11,667 bases of DNA. Source: Candidatus Mcinerneyibacteriota bacterium. Its GTDB lineage: Bacteria > AUK180 > JAQVHJ01. This document shows positions 4,460 through 11,667 of the stretch, in pieces. Each line of letters opens with the position of its first letter. Position 1 is the stretch's first letter. The notes beneath the pieces were generated by a model. The model was not told the origin of the DNA. It saw only the letters and a list, made by a program, of their open reading frames with translations, and made no database searches. The position numbers and the translations under genes are program-made. The stretch spans positions 1 to 11,667 of the forward strand of contig DAOVMD010000050.1 in assembly GCA_030630935.1 (NCBI GenBank), written 5' to 3'.

Positions 4460-5446
4460 CTATTTTATTCCCCTTGAGTAAGCATCTAATTTCAAAGTAT
4501 CCTTCTTACCTTCTTCAAGCAGCCTTGTACCAAGCCCAGCAATCATTGCTGCATTATCTGTGCACAACTCATGGGACGGGATAAAAAGTTTAATATTATT
4601 ATTCTTTGAAAATTCAGTCATGGTTTTTCTCAGATAAGAATTTGCAGAAACTCCACCGGTTATTGATAATCGTGAAACATTCTCTTTCTCAAGATATCTT
4701 TTTAAATTGATGATTAGAATATCTATAGCCGTTTTTTGAAATGATGCAGCAATATCTGCTTTCGATGTATCAGGATTTTTCCTGTAATAATTTAAAACGG
4801 CAGTTTTCAATCCGCTATAACTGAAATCAAGTGACTTATCTTTAAACCGTGGTCGTGGAAATTTAATTGAATTAGGGTTACCCGACTTACTAAGCTTATC
4901 TATTATCGGACCGCCCGGATAACCAAAGCCCATAAACTTGGAAATCTTATCAAATGCTTCCCCTATCGCATCATCCCGTGTCGTACCGATTACTTCTATA
5001 GTTGTGTAATTATGCACCTTACATAGAATTGTATGTCCCCCGGAAAGAATAAAACCAATATACGGAAACTCAGGCTCAGACTTGCTTAAGTGGTTTGAGT
5101 AGATATGTCCAAGGGTATGATTTACCCCGATTAAAGGTATTCTTCCAGCATAAGCTAAACCTTTTGCAAAGTTTAAACCTACTAATAAAGAAACTATTAA
5201 CCCAGGTCGATTTGTAACCGCGATTCCGTCAACATCCTTTAAAGTAATCTTTGCTGCCTTCATCCCCTTCTCAAAAACATATGAAATATTTTTTATATGT
5301 TCTCTCGAGGCAAGCTCAGGTACAACACCTCCATACTTGGAATGGATTGTTTGAGATGAAATAATGTTAGCTCTAATTTTATATCCATCTTCAACGACAG
5401 CAAATGAAGTATCGTCACATGATGTTTCAATTCCAATTACGATCAT
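4460..5446 (-). CDS. tsaD: tRNA N6-adenosine threonylcarbamoyltransferase
   Basis: TsaD transfers the threonylcarbamoyl group onto A37 of ANN-decoding tRNAs (t6A), working with TsaB and TsaE in the cytoplasm. The ASKHA-fold signature MIVIGIETSCDDTS opens the protein, followed by GGVVPELASREH. The metal-binding HxxxH is H110 and H114 (NHTLGH), GFILSGGHT and TGGVSANSYLR are present, and CTDNAAMIAGLG near the end supplies the last metal-binding aspartate. At 328 residues it is complete. The start lies 5 bp after the deacetylase stop with little ribosome site, so it is probably translated by coupling as the last gene of the division/envelope operon. TsaB, TsaE and TsaC are not in this window. Confidence 0.97.
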   Translation of the reverse strand: MIVIGIETSCDDTSFAVVEDGYKIRANIISSQTIHSKYGGVVPELASREHIKNISYVFEKGMKAAKITLKDVDGIAVTNRPGLIVSLLVGLNFAKGLAYAGRIPLIGVNHTLGHIYSNHLSKSEPEFPYIGFILSGGHTILCKVHNYTTIEVIGTTRDDAIGEAFDKISKFMGFGYPGGPIIDKLSKSGNPNSIKFPRPRFKDKSLDFSYSGLKTAVLNYYRKNPDTSKADIAASFQKTAIDILIINLKRYLEKENVSRLSITGGVSANSYLRKTMTEFSKNNNIKLFIPSHELCTDNAAMIAGLGTRLLEEGKKDTLKLDAYSRGIK

Positions 5447-5451
5447 AATTT

Positions 5452-6672
5452 TTAATGATCCAGATATTCGTTAATAATTTCTTCCACCTCGTCACTAACA
5501 GAGAAGTCACCATTTGTTCGGAGTTTATCTTGGTTTTCGATAATGTATGAGACAGGGACAACTTCAATTCCGAGGGCTTTAAATTCTTGATAGGCAGTTT
5601 CCAGGGTAGCTGGAGTATCATACCTGATATGAGCAATTCCCACCGCATAACCTTTTTTAAAAGCTGTTCTTATTAATTTGCTAATCTGCTTTTTTATAAA
5701 GGTCTTATTATTTTTATGGTCAAGAAAAACATCTCTTTTTAAATACGGAACTCCCATTTTATCTGCTGTTCTCCAACCTTTGGTACTCTGGATTGTTACA
5801 CTATCAACATAATACATCTTTCTTGATTTCAAGATATTCATTACTATTTCCATTTTTGGACCATTTTGAGTGAACTTGGAACCCATATGGTTATTAAGGC
5901 CTGAAACAGCTGGAAGACTGGCAAGGTTATTTAGTAATATTTGTTCAACTTCTTTATCGGACATATTTGCGAGCAGCATTGTTTTATCTGATTCCGGGAT
6001 AAGTTCCGGATTTATCGGCTCCATAGGACAATGAAGCATTATTTCATGACCTTCCTCCAAACCCTTTTTTACGGTATAGCGAGAATTTTTGCAGCCTGGA
6101 AGGACAGAAAAAGTAAGACCTTTTAATTTTAAAAGCGTTTTGAATCTCTTACCGATGTCATTACCCATATCATCAATGATTATTGCGATTACAGGTTTAT
6201 CACTTTCTTTGAGTGTTTCCTCGCAAAATGAAATCGCAACAAAACTAGTTATATAATTATCGAATCCACAGTATAAAGTAGTTGTTTTTTGTGAATTTAA
6301 CTCATAGTTGCTCTTAGAAAAAATTGTTCCAGCCTTGATAATTTCATCTGTAATTTCTTTCGATAGTTTGTTATATTTTAATTCATCACTAAGTATAATA
6401 TTGAAGGAAGAAAAGATTATTCTATGGTCATTGACTGTTTTTTCTTCAGATACCTCAAGTACACTCACCCTCGAAACGCCATTTTTTTCCAATATATCGA
6501 CAATTACCTGCCTTAGCCTGATGGATTCCCTGTAAGGATTTTTTAACTTATCCTCTTTCTCAGGAAGAAAAAAAGCAACTGTAAGGATGATTAGGAGAAG
6601 GATTACATATATTAATGTTCTAACAAATCGTTTGTTAATCTTTTTTTTTCGTTTTACCAAATTACTCGTCAT
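5452..6672 (-). CDS. YibQ-type divergent polysaccharide deacetylase
   Basis: Residues about 18-36 form one hydrophobic segment after a lysine/arginine-rich tail, so the protein is probably anchored in the inner membrane with the rest in the periplasm. Residues about 40-155 are a divergent region. A divergent polysaccharide-deacetylase domain (YibQ, DUF610 family) spans about 158-385, with AIIIDDMG (DD at 167-168), FSVLPG, GHEIMLHCPMEP (H209, H214), NNHMGSKFT and a closing IAHIRYDTPATL. The substrate is not established for the family. The gene starts inside the ctpA stop region (11-bp overlap) and ends 5 bp before tsaD. In E. coli yibQ follows envC; here ctpA sits between them. A catalytic sugar deacetylase role is assumed from the fold, not proven. 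Confidence 0.88.
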   Translation of the reverse strand: MTSNLVKRKKKINKRFVRTLIYVILLLIILTVAFFLPEKEDKLKNPYRESIRLRQVIVDILEKNGVSRVSVLEVSEEKTVNDHRIIFSSFNIILSDELKYNKLSKEITDEIIKAGTIFSKSNYELNSQKTTTLYCGFDNYITSFVAISFCEETLKESDKPVIAIIIDDMGNDIGKRFKTLLKLKGLTFSVLPGCKNSRYTVKKGLEEGHEIMLHCPMEPINPELIPESDKTMLLANMSDKEVEQILLNNLASLPAVSGLNNHMGSKFTQNGPKMEIVMNILKSRKMYYVDSVTIQSTKGWRTADKMGVPYLKRDVFLDHKNNKTFIKKQISKLIRTAFKKGYAVGIAHIRYDTPATLETAYQEFKALGIEVVPVSYIIENQDKLRTNGDFSVSDEVEEIINEYLDH

Positions 6673-8125
6673 CCTTATTAAAGATCAACATTGATTTTAC
6701 AATACTAATTGCCTGTTTCAGTTGGAGATCTGTCTCTGGTTTAACTGATTTATATTTATCTGTTCCATCATGCTTAATCCTGATTTCCTTCTTTAACTCA
6801 CGCTTTAGTAATCCAAACTCAATCTCCAGATCATCTTTTTTTAATTGCTTAGTAAGTTTGTAAAGATTATTCGGATCCAGGAGGAATGTCCCAAATTGGT
6901 CTTTCGCGTATCCGCCTTTTATATCTTTGAACTCCGGATTATTTTGATGTTGTGCTTTATATAATTCTTCGTGATCTCTGATGTAGTTCTGGATAATTTT
7001 CTTTTCTCTGATTAATCTAAGTTTCTGGGAATCATCTGAAGAAATATAAAATGGCTCCACGCTAACATCAGGAGAAATTCCTTTTCCATGGATGCATATT
7101 CCGGAAGGAGTATAGTATTTTGCGATCGTGATCCTTGCAGCAGAACCGTCAACCAGTGGAAAAATATTCTGTACGGAACCTTTACCAAAACTGTTTTCTC
7201 CAACCAATATTGCCCGTTTATTATCTCTCAAAGCCGCAGCTACAATTTCAGAAGCACTTGCACTTCCAATATTAATAAGAACAACGAGGGGCTGATCAGT
7301 ATATTTATCAACATTTGTTGAATAGTATTCCCTCATGCCTTTTTTATCTCTCCCTTTTACCGAAACGATCAACTTTCCACCTTTTAAAAAGAGATCTGAC
7401 ACATCAACCGCTGAAGAAAGATATCCACCTGGATTATACCTTAGGTCCAGGATAAAGCCTTTAGTATTATTCTTATTTAATGAGATCAATGCCTCTCTAA
7501 GTTCCTGACCGGTTTTTTCCTTGAAATCAGTTATTCTTAAATATCCGATATCATCGTCAATTTTCTCAAACTTCACACTTTTAATTTTGATGATATCCCT
7601 GACAATTGTAAAGTCAATCAGGTCTTTTTCTCCTTCTCTGTAAATTGAAAGAGTTACTTTTGTCCCGGGTTTTCCTCTCATAAGTTTAACCCCGTCGTCT
7701 GTGGACATGTTCTTTGTATCAACACCGTCAATCTTTATAATCTTATCATTGGGTTTGATTCCAATCCTTTCTGCCGGGGTATCTTCAATAGGTGAAATAA
7801 TCGTGAATATTCCGTCCTGAACAGTGAAGTGTATCCCGAGCCCACCGAACTCTCCCTTAAGATCCGTCTTCATCTCCTTTACCTGATCCGGAGTTAAAAA
7901 CCCGGAGTTTGCATCAAGAGTATTGAGCATTCCTTTAAGAGCACCATAGATCAAATCACTATCTTCAACTTGCTCAACATAATGTCTCTCAACTAAAGAC
8001 TGAACCTGAAATATAAGAGACTGTGTTGTTTTTTTACTGTAAGTTTTCCCGCTCAATAAAAACGGTATACTTAATCCGATTACAAATGCAAAAAAGATAT
8101 AGAATAAAAAACCTTTTCTTTTCAT
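6662..8125 (-). CDS. ctpA: Carboxy-terminal processing protease, S41 family
   Basis: This is a periplasmic serine protease that trims or degrades envelope proteins. An N-terminal hydrophobic stretch (about 6-25) serves as signal or anchor. A PDZ domain covers about 95-165 (GLGIHF, PAERIGIKPNDKIIKIDG, MRGKPGTKVTL). The S41 core follows with GYLRITDF, LDLRYNPGGYL, the nucleophile segment IGSASASEIVAAAL (Ser290) and the general-base lysine in SFGKGSVQ (Lys315), 25 residues apart as in the family. The C-terminal 130 residues are charged and helical. A strong AAGGAGGT site (8131-8138) overlaps the envC stop. In other bacteria CtpA/Prc proteases regulate peptidoglycan hydrolases, which fits its place after envC; the substrate here is unknown. 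Confidence 0.95.
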   Translation of the reverse strand: MKRKGFLFYIFFAFVIGLSIPFLLSGKTYSKKTTQSLIFQVQSLVERHYVEQVEDSDLIYGALKGMLNTLDANSGFLTPDQVKEMKTDLKGEFGGLGIHFTVQDGIFTIISPIEDTPAERIGIKPNDKIIKIDGVDTKNMSTDDGVKLMRGKPGTKVTLSIYREGEKDLIDFTIVRDIIKIKSVKFEKIDDDIGYLRITDFKEKTGQELREALISLNKNNTKGFILDLRYNPGGYLSSAVDVSDLFLKGGKLIVSVKGRDKKGMREYYSTNVDKYTDQPLVVLINIGSASASEIVAAALRDNKRAILVGENSFGKGSVQNIFPLVDGSAARITIAKYYTPSGICIHGKGISPDVSVEPFYISSDDSQKLRLIREKKIIQNYIRDHEELYKAQHQNNPEFKDIKGGYAKDQFGTFLLDPNNLYKLTKQLKKDDLEIEFGLLKRELKKEIRIKHDGTDKYKSVKPETDLQLKQAISIVKSMLIFNKDDE

Positions 8126-8130
8126 GAAAG

Positions 8131-8138
8131 ACCTCCTT
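8131..8138 (-). promoter_or_regulatory. Strong ribosome binding site for ctpA
   Basis: AAGGAGGT, 5 bp before the ctpA ATG and overlapping the envC stop codon (8137-8139). It is the best Shine-Dalgarno in the operon and suggests independent high translation of ctpA. Confidence 0.8.
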
Positions 8139-9309
8139 ATTGTAATAATACTTCAGGGTCGATAGCTTTCTCTTTATACCATACCCCGAAATATAAAATA
8201 TAACCTTTAATTGAACTTGTGTTTCCGACCTTTCCAATTCTCTCACCTGTCTTTACCACATCACCTTTTTCAACAAATATCTCGTCAAGATGTCCATAAA
8301 TAGTGGATATCCCGTACTTATGCTCAATTATTATCATATTCCCCCTACCCTTAAACCAACCGGAATATTTAACTGTCCCCGAGAAAGACGACATAACAAA
8401 GGTTCCTTTTTTGGCAGAGATCTCAATGCCGTCTCTGAACATAAATGCCTTGAACTCCTTATTCTTGTACTTCCCAAATCTCCCTGCAATCTTTCCCTTA
8501 ATTGGCCAGGAAAGAAGACCTTTTAGCTGGATAAGTATCTTTGTAGAATCATCAGGGGCTCGCTTGTTTGTTGATAACATCCCTGCAATAAATTCCTTTA
8601 ACATCTTAGAGTTGTTCTCTAATGCCTTAATCTCCTTCTTATAATTTTTCTTCTGCTTTGAAAACTCATCTAAAAGTTTCTTTCTCTTCTTCTTCTCTTT
8701 CGAAATTTTCTTCATCTCATGCTCTGTTAAATCTTTGAGATGGATTAACTTATTTAGCTTAACGGCCATCTCTTCGCTTTTCTTTCTGTATATTTCATTT
8801 TCCCGCTCTAACTTTTTAATCAAACGTGAATCCGATATCGCAATTATTTTTAAAAGTTTATACTTTAATAAGAACTCATTTGTACTGTCAGATGTTAAAA
8901 TTATCTCAAATATATTCATCCTTCCAAACTTGTAAATAGCCCTTACCCTGCGAGATAAACGCCGCTTATAAAGCTCAAGGTCCTGCTCAGATGATGCAAG
9001 ATTCTTGCGGGCAATCTTGATCTCTTTATCAAGTCCCCTTAACTCAAGATCTAATTTTGTGAGACTCTTCTTGTCCCGTGAAAGTTTCTTGTCGATTTCA
9101 TCTAAAAGTTCAATTGTCGATTTCTCCCTCGATGTAATTTCTTTGATCTCAGATTTCTTCTCGGAAAGCTTATGGTCCAACTTTTTCAGCTTCTTAGAAG
9201 AATCCCTTAACTTGTCTGCAAAGAGGAATGGTACCACTGAAAATAAAAAGACAAGAAGCAGGATTAAAACTTGAGGAATTTTCTTAATGCGAATAATGCG
9301 CCTAAACAT
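8137..9309 (-). CDS. envC: EnvC-type murein hydrolase activator (degenerate LytM/M23 domain)
   Basis: The protein has a signal peptide (about 1-31, hydrophobic core LILLLVFLFSVVPFLFA), long lysine/glutamate-rich coiled coils (about 32-130 and 150-240) and a C-terminal LytM (M23) domain (about 268-390). This is the EnvC/NlpD-activator architecture. In active M23 peptidases zinc is held by the H of H..GxD and by HxH; here those places read MFRDGIEIS and GYILYFGVW, so the ligands are gone, while YGHL remains. It should therefore not cut peptidoglycan but activate an amidase at the septum, under control of the FtsEX complex encoded directly upstream. The start at 9309 lies 46 bp inside ftsX, behind GGAGGT (9318-9323), and gives an intact signal peptide. 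The amidase partner is not in the window. Confidence 0.9.
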   Translation of the reverse strand: MFRRIIRIKKIPQVLILLLVFLFSVVPFLFADKLRDSSKKLKKLDHKLSEKKSEIKEITSREKSTIELLDEIDKKLSRDKKSLTKLDLELRGLDKEIKIARKNLASSEQDLELYKRRLSRRVRAIYKFGRMNIFEIILTSDSTNEFLLKYKLLKIIAISDSRLIKKLERENEIYRKKSEEMAVKLNKLIHLKDLTEHEMKKISKEKKKRKKLLDEFSKQKKNYKKEIKALENNSKMLKEFIAGMLSTNKRAPDDSTKILIQLKGLLSWPIKGKIAGRFGKYKNKEFKAFMFRDGIEISAKKGTFVMSSFSGTVKYSGWFKGRGNMIIIEHKYGISTIYGHLDEIFVEKGDVVKTGERIGKVGNTSSIKGYILYFGVWYKEKAIDPEVLLQ

Positions 9310-10133
9310 CCTAATAAACCTCCGGTTAGTATAATCAAGAGAATTTGCTTGATTGAAATAAAGTTTATAGTAACAATATACGAGAAATCAAATGATATAT
9401 TTAAAGCTAAAAAAATGATATATAATAGAATAATTGAAATAATTGAACCTATAACCCCTTTTATAACTCCTTCGGTAACAAAAGGTAATTTAATAAATAA
9501 CGGAGTAGCTCCTACTAATTTCATTATCTCGATCTCTGTTTCCTTAGAAAAGACAGTTAATTTAATAGTATTTGACGATATCATTACTGCTAAAAACAGG
9601 AATATCAATGAAAGCATCAGTCCAAGAGTTTTTGAAGTATAGAGAATTTTGGCAATCTCAGCCCTGGATTGGATATCGTCAATCTCCTGATAATGAGTAA
9701 GCTTCTCTTTAAGCTTCGAAATATTATCAGAAGTGCTTCTGCCCCCGTGAATATATATCTCAATGATATTTGGGAGAGGATTCTCTTCTAAAATCTCTAT
9801 GAGGTGCTTTATATCTTCATCTTCTGAGAACTTCTTCAAAGCCTCTTCCTTCGGTATAAACCGAACATTCTTAACATACTTCTCAACCATGATCTCGTCC
9901 TTGATCTCAGCTATCCGCGTCTCTGCAATATTATCCTTCAAGTATAACGTTAAGTCAGCACTCATCTCCCATTTTGAGATTACGCCGCGAATATTTGATG
10001 AAATAAGGAGGAAGATTGAAAAGATTAAAAGGGAGAGTGAAATCGTTATAATTGAATTGAAAGATACAGCTTTATTCCTTAAAATATTTTTAATACCTTC
10101 TTTAATAAAGTATTTAATATTAAATGCTCTCAT
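9264..10133 (-). CDS. ftsX: Cell division protein FtsX (permease-like subunit)
   Basis: FtsX is the membrane half of the FtsEX ABC complex, which transmits ATP hydrolysis to periplasmic hydrolase regulators such as EnvC at the division site. The 289 residues show four membrane segments at about 24-47, 169-190, 222-245 and 262-284. A periplasmic loop of about 120 residues lies between the first two and contains the typical ENPLPNIIEI. The conserved KETEIEIMKLVGAT lies before the third segment. It overlaps ftsE by 4 bp (ATGA) and envC by 46 bp, a strong sign of co-expression. Length and layout are normal. Confidence 0.96.
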   Translation of the reverse strand: MRAFNIKYFIKEGIKNILRNKAVSFNSIITISLSLLIFSIFLLISSNIRGVISKWEMSADLTLYLKDNIAETRIAEIKDEIMVEKYVKNVRFIPKEEALKKFSEDEDIKHLIEILEENPLPNIIEIYIHGGRSTSDNISKLKEKLTHYQEIDDIQSRAEIAKILYTSKTLGLMLSLIFLFLAVMISSNTIKLTVFSKETEIEIMKLVGATPLFIKLPFVTEGVIKGVIGSIISIILLYIIFLALNISFDFSYIVTINFISIKQILLIILTGGLLGCLGALFALRKFLKF

Positions 10134-10804
10134 AAAATATCTAATCCGGTATCTACAACAACTCTTCCACCAACAATCTTTATCATTCTCTTACCTATCT
10201 TCTTGACCATATCCTCATCGTGTGTCGCCATTATTACTGTTGTTCCCCGCTTGTTTAACTCCATGAAAATCCTCATAATATCATTTGAGACAACCTTATC
10301 AAGGTTTCCAGTAGGTTCATCAGCAAGAATTAAAACAGGATCGTTAACAATTGCCCTTGCAATTGCAACCCTCTGCTGCTCACCACCTGAGAGAAAGTGG
10401 GGCATTGCATCTCTCTTTGAAGTAAGGTCCACGACTTTAAGTACTCCCATGATCATCTCTGCTATTCGACGCTCATCCTTCCCAATCGCCTCTAGAATAA
10501 ATGCAATATTTTCAAAAACAGTTCTGTCATAAAGTAATTTGAAATCCTGGAAAACTACTCCTATCTGCCTTCGAAGATATGGAAAATCTTTCTTTGGCAT
10601 CCTTGCCATATTCCGGCCATTTATAATTATCTGTCCCTTTGTCGGGATCAGGTCACCATAAAATAACCTTATCAGTGTTGTCTTTCCTGCACCGGAAGGT
10701 CCGGCAATAAAAACAAACTCCCCCTTTTCTATCTCTAAAGATATATCCTTCAAAGCATAAAGGTTCTTCTCAAAAATCTGATATAAGTGAAAAGCTTTTA
10801 TCAT
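10130..10804 (-). CDS. ftsE: Cell division ATP-binding protein FtsE
   Basis: FtsE is the cytoplasmic ATPase that pairs with FtsX. All ABC motifs are present: Walker A GPSGAGKTT (K41), Q-loop VVFQDFKLL (Q86), signature LSGGEQQR (138-145), Walker B LILADEP with E163, D-loop GNLD, and H-loop ATHDED (H195). The 224-residue length is that of the family. It starts 3 bp after the cupin stop with no clear ribosome site, so its translation may depend on that of the cupin gene. Confidence 0.97.
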   Translation of the reverse strand: MIKAFHLYQIFEKNLYALKDISLEIEKGEFVFIAGPSGAGKTTLIRLFYGDLIPTKGQIIINGRNMARMPKKDFPYLRRQIGVVFQDFKLLYDRTVFENIAFILEAIGKDERRIAEMIMGVLKVVDLTSKRDAMPHFLSGGEQQRVAIARAIVNDPVLILADEPTGNLDKVVSNDIMRIFMELNKRGTTVIMATHDEDMVKKIGKRMIKIVGGRVVVDTGLDIL

Positions 10805-10807
10805 TTG

Positions 10808-11152
10808 TTATTTTTTTGGAATTGGAATTACACAAAGAAATTTAAAAACCTTGTCTGTTTTATTAACAAAATTATGTTCTTCATTCGGAGCGATTAGTGC
10901 TGAATCACCAGGCTTTAAATGAATCTCTCCGTCTTCTGTTACGATTGCTCCCTCACCTTCAAGTGTATATATCTCATGCTCCCAAGTGTGTGAGTGGTAT
11001 GGTGTACAACCGTCCTTCTCAAGTTCAAACATTCTTAATGCGAAATTCGGAGCATTGTTCTTCTCAGCAATCAGCCACCTGATTGAGGCATTTTCCGCAC
11101 CCGGTATGGTTACTTTCTCAAGCTCAATCTCGGAATAATGTTTCTTATACAT
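10808..11152 (-). CDS. Small single-domain cupin protein
   Basis: The 114-residue protein is one cupin beta-barrel with two metal-binding motifs: PYHSHTWEHE (H53, H55, E60) followed by GEGAI, and PGDSALIAPNEEHNF (H93). Such proteins bind a metal and serve varied roles from small-molecule enzymes to sensors; nothing here fixes the substrate. It is the first gene of the division operon, with AGGAG at 11158-11162 and a promoter and two parS-like sites upstream, and it precedes ftsE by only 3 bp. It has no signal peptide, so it is likely cytoplasmic. Confidence 0.85.
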   Translation of the reverse strand: MYKKHYSEIELEKVTIPGAENASIRWLIAEKNNAPNFALRMFELEKDGCTPYHSHTWEHEIYTLEGEGAIVTEDGEIHLKPGDSALIAPNEEHNFVNKTDKVFKFLCVIPIPKK

Positions 11153-11157
11153 GGTTT

Positions 11158-11162
11158 CTCCT
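11158..11162 (-). promoter_or_regulatory. Ribosome binding site of the cupin gene
   Basis: AGGAG with 5-bp spacing to ATG at 11152, supporting that start and hence the operon's first coding position. Confidence 0.75.
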
Positions 11163-11167
11163 GTATA

Positions 11168-11183
11168 TGTTTCATGTGAAACA
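11168..11183. promoter_or_regulatory. parS-like ParB-binding site 1
   Basis: TGTTTCATGTGAAACA differs by one base (position 8, T for C) from the widely conserved bacterial parS TGTTTCACGTGAAACA. It lies in the cupin 5' UTR, 38 bp from a second site. Confidence 0.7.
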
Positions 11184-11205
11184 TCAGAAAACCAACAGTC
11201 GTGAG

Positions 11206-11221
11206 CGTTTCACGTGAAACA
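11206..11221. promoter_or_regulatory. parS-like ParB-binding site 2
   Basis: CGTTTCACGTGAAACA contains the perfect 14-bp palindrome GTTTCACGTGAAAC (11207-11220) and differs from consensus parS only at the first base. Two such sites within 54 bp are unlikely by chance in AT-rich DNA. Confidence 0.8.
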
Positions 11222-11246
11222 AGTTTTTGTCATTATTTATTATGTA

Positions 11247-11275
11247 ATTATAACATAATTTAAATTAAAAGTCAA
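11247..11275 (-). promoter_or_regulatory. Sigma70-type promoter of the cupin-ftsE-ftsX-envC-ctpA-deacetylase-tsaD operon
   Basis: On the minus strand TTGACT (11270-11275) is followed after 17 bp by TATAAT (11247-11252). The start would be near 11240, giving a leader of about 88 nt that contains both parS-like sites. Confidence 0.8.
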
Positions 11276-11439
11276 ACAATTGAAGAGTCCTAGGTGTGGA
11301 TTCTAATTGTTGGTATTAACTCCATTTTTTATTAGAAACAGGATTGCAGACATCTCGCATGACCGAGCATCGTCGGGATTGAAATTTAGATAACAACACC
11401 CTATAAAGGTTATTTTAAAGATAAATAAAATTTTTTAAC

Positions 11440-11463
11440 CACTGATCACACTGAACACACTGA
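11440..11463 (+). repeat. Nonamer-period CACTGA motif, copy 3
   Basis: CACTGA at 11440, 11449 and 11458 (period 9), ending 5 bp before the TTTAACAGAGATT element end, the same order as in the left inverted-repeat arm. Confidence 0.75.
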
Positions 11464-11468
11464 AAAAA

Positions 11469-11655
11469 TTTAACAGAGATTACACGATTATGGGATAAAA
11501 AAATGAATAGAAAAGATGAATACCTATTTGATTATAACTATATAATAAATTCGGATTTTATCTTATGCAAAAAGTTTTCTCATTAGTTTTTTCTATTCCT
11601 TTTAATAATCCCATTAATCATGTTGATGGAATCTTTGATTCCAATCTCTGTTAAA
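11469..11655 (+). mobile_element. MITE-like element, 187 bp, 13-bp perfect terminal inverted repeats
   Basis: It starts TTTAACAGAGATT (11469-11481) and ends AATCTCTGTTAAA (11643-11655). Subterminal sequences are also roughly complementary (ATTATGGGAT on the left, ATCCCATTAAT on the right), so most of it can fold. Its interior differs in length and sequence from 2717-2873, so family members share mainly their ends. Confidence 0.65.
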
Positions 11656-11667
11656 AATCTGAACTTA

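Larger units (their letters stand above)
11281..11667. other. Gene-free right end with repeats
   Basis: No gene is seen. The first 150 bp are unassigned apart from a short CCGA..TCGG inverted repeat near 11368-11381. The rest holds the CACTGA nonamer array and a complete small inverted-repeat element. Confidence 0.6.

Noticed and set aside
5427-5648. Second minus-strand frame at the deacetylase end
   Set aside because: It overlaps the deacetylase and tsaD in another frame and has no recognisable content.
11168-11221. Two-site operator for a local repressor instead of parS
   Set aside because: Cannot be excluded, but near identity to the widespread parS consensus makes ParB the simpler explanation, and no regulator gene is in the window.

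Overview
The window comes from an AT-rich diderm bacterium. It carries an intact cell-division and cell-envelope operon beside an accessory region dominated by repeats. FtsEX, an EnvC-type activator with a signal peptide and a YibQ-type deacetylase together imply a Gram-negative style envelope. Long gene-poor gaps filled with 7- and 9-bp tandem motifs and small inverted-repeat elements resemble environmental, uncultured lineages. The sequence alone does not let me name a phylum.

Left part (1-2815): a very large imperfect inverted repeat. The arms run 1-1246 and 1460-2815 around a 213-bp spacer. Each arm carries, from the outside in, a small element with TTTAACAGAGATT ends (partly visible on the left), a 9-bp-period CACTGA motif, a consensus sigma70-type promoter, a 13-14 codon leader ORF, and the N-terminal nuclease half of a type IIG restriction-modification enzyme. 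The two nuclease halves converge, overlap tail to tail, and differ at 11 of 318 shared residues. Both lack the methyltransferase and target-recognition parts.

Middle (2585-4459): two repeat-rich gaps surround one gene, a tRNA-dihydrouridine synthase on the minus strand. Heptad arrays joined to hairpins with an AAC..GTT core flank this gene in opposite orientation. A perfect 20-bp palindrome lies just upstream of its start.

Right part (11275 down to 4460, minus strand): seven closely packed genes run cupin, ftsE, ftsX, envC, ctpA, YibQ-type divergent polysaccharide deacetylase, tsaD. Junctions are overlaps or gaps of 11 bp or less. FtsE and FtsX form the inner-membrane ABC complex that in known systems controls EnvC. 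The EnvC LytM domain here has lost the canonical zinc ligands, so it should activate a peptidoglycan amidase rather than cut peptidoglycan itself. CtpA and the deacetylase are further envelope proteins, and TsaD makes the t6A tRNA modification. A TTGACT-17-TATAAT promoter precedes the cupin gene. Between that promoter and the cupin start lie two parS-like ParB sites, an unusual link between chromosome segregation and a division operon.

The right end (11281-11667) has no gene and carries another nonamer array plus a full copy of the small TTTAACAGAGATT element.
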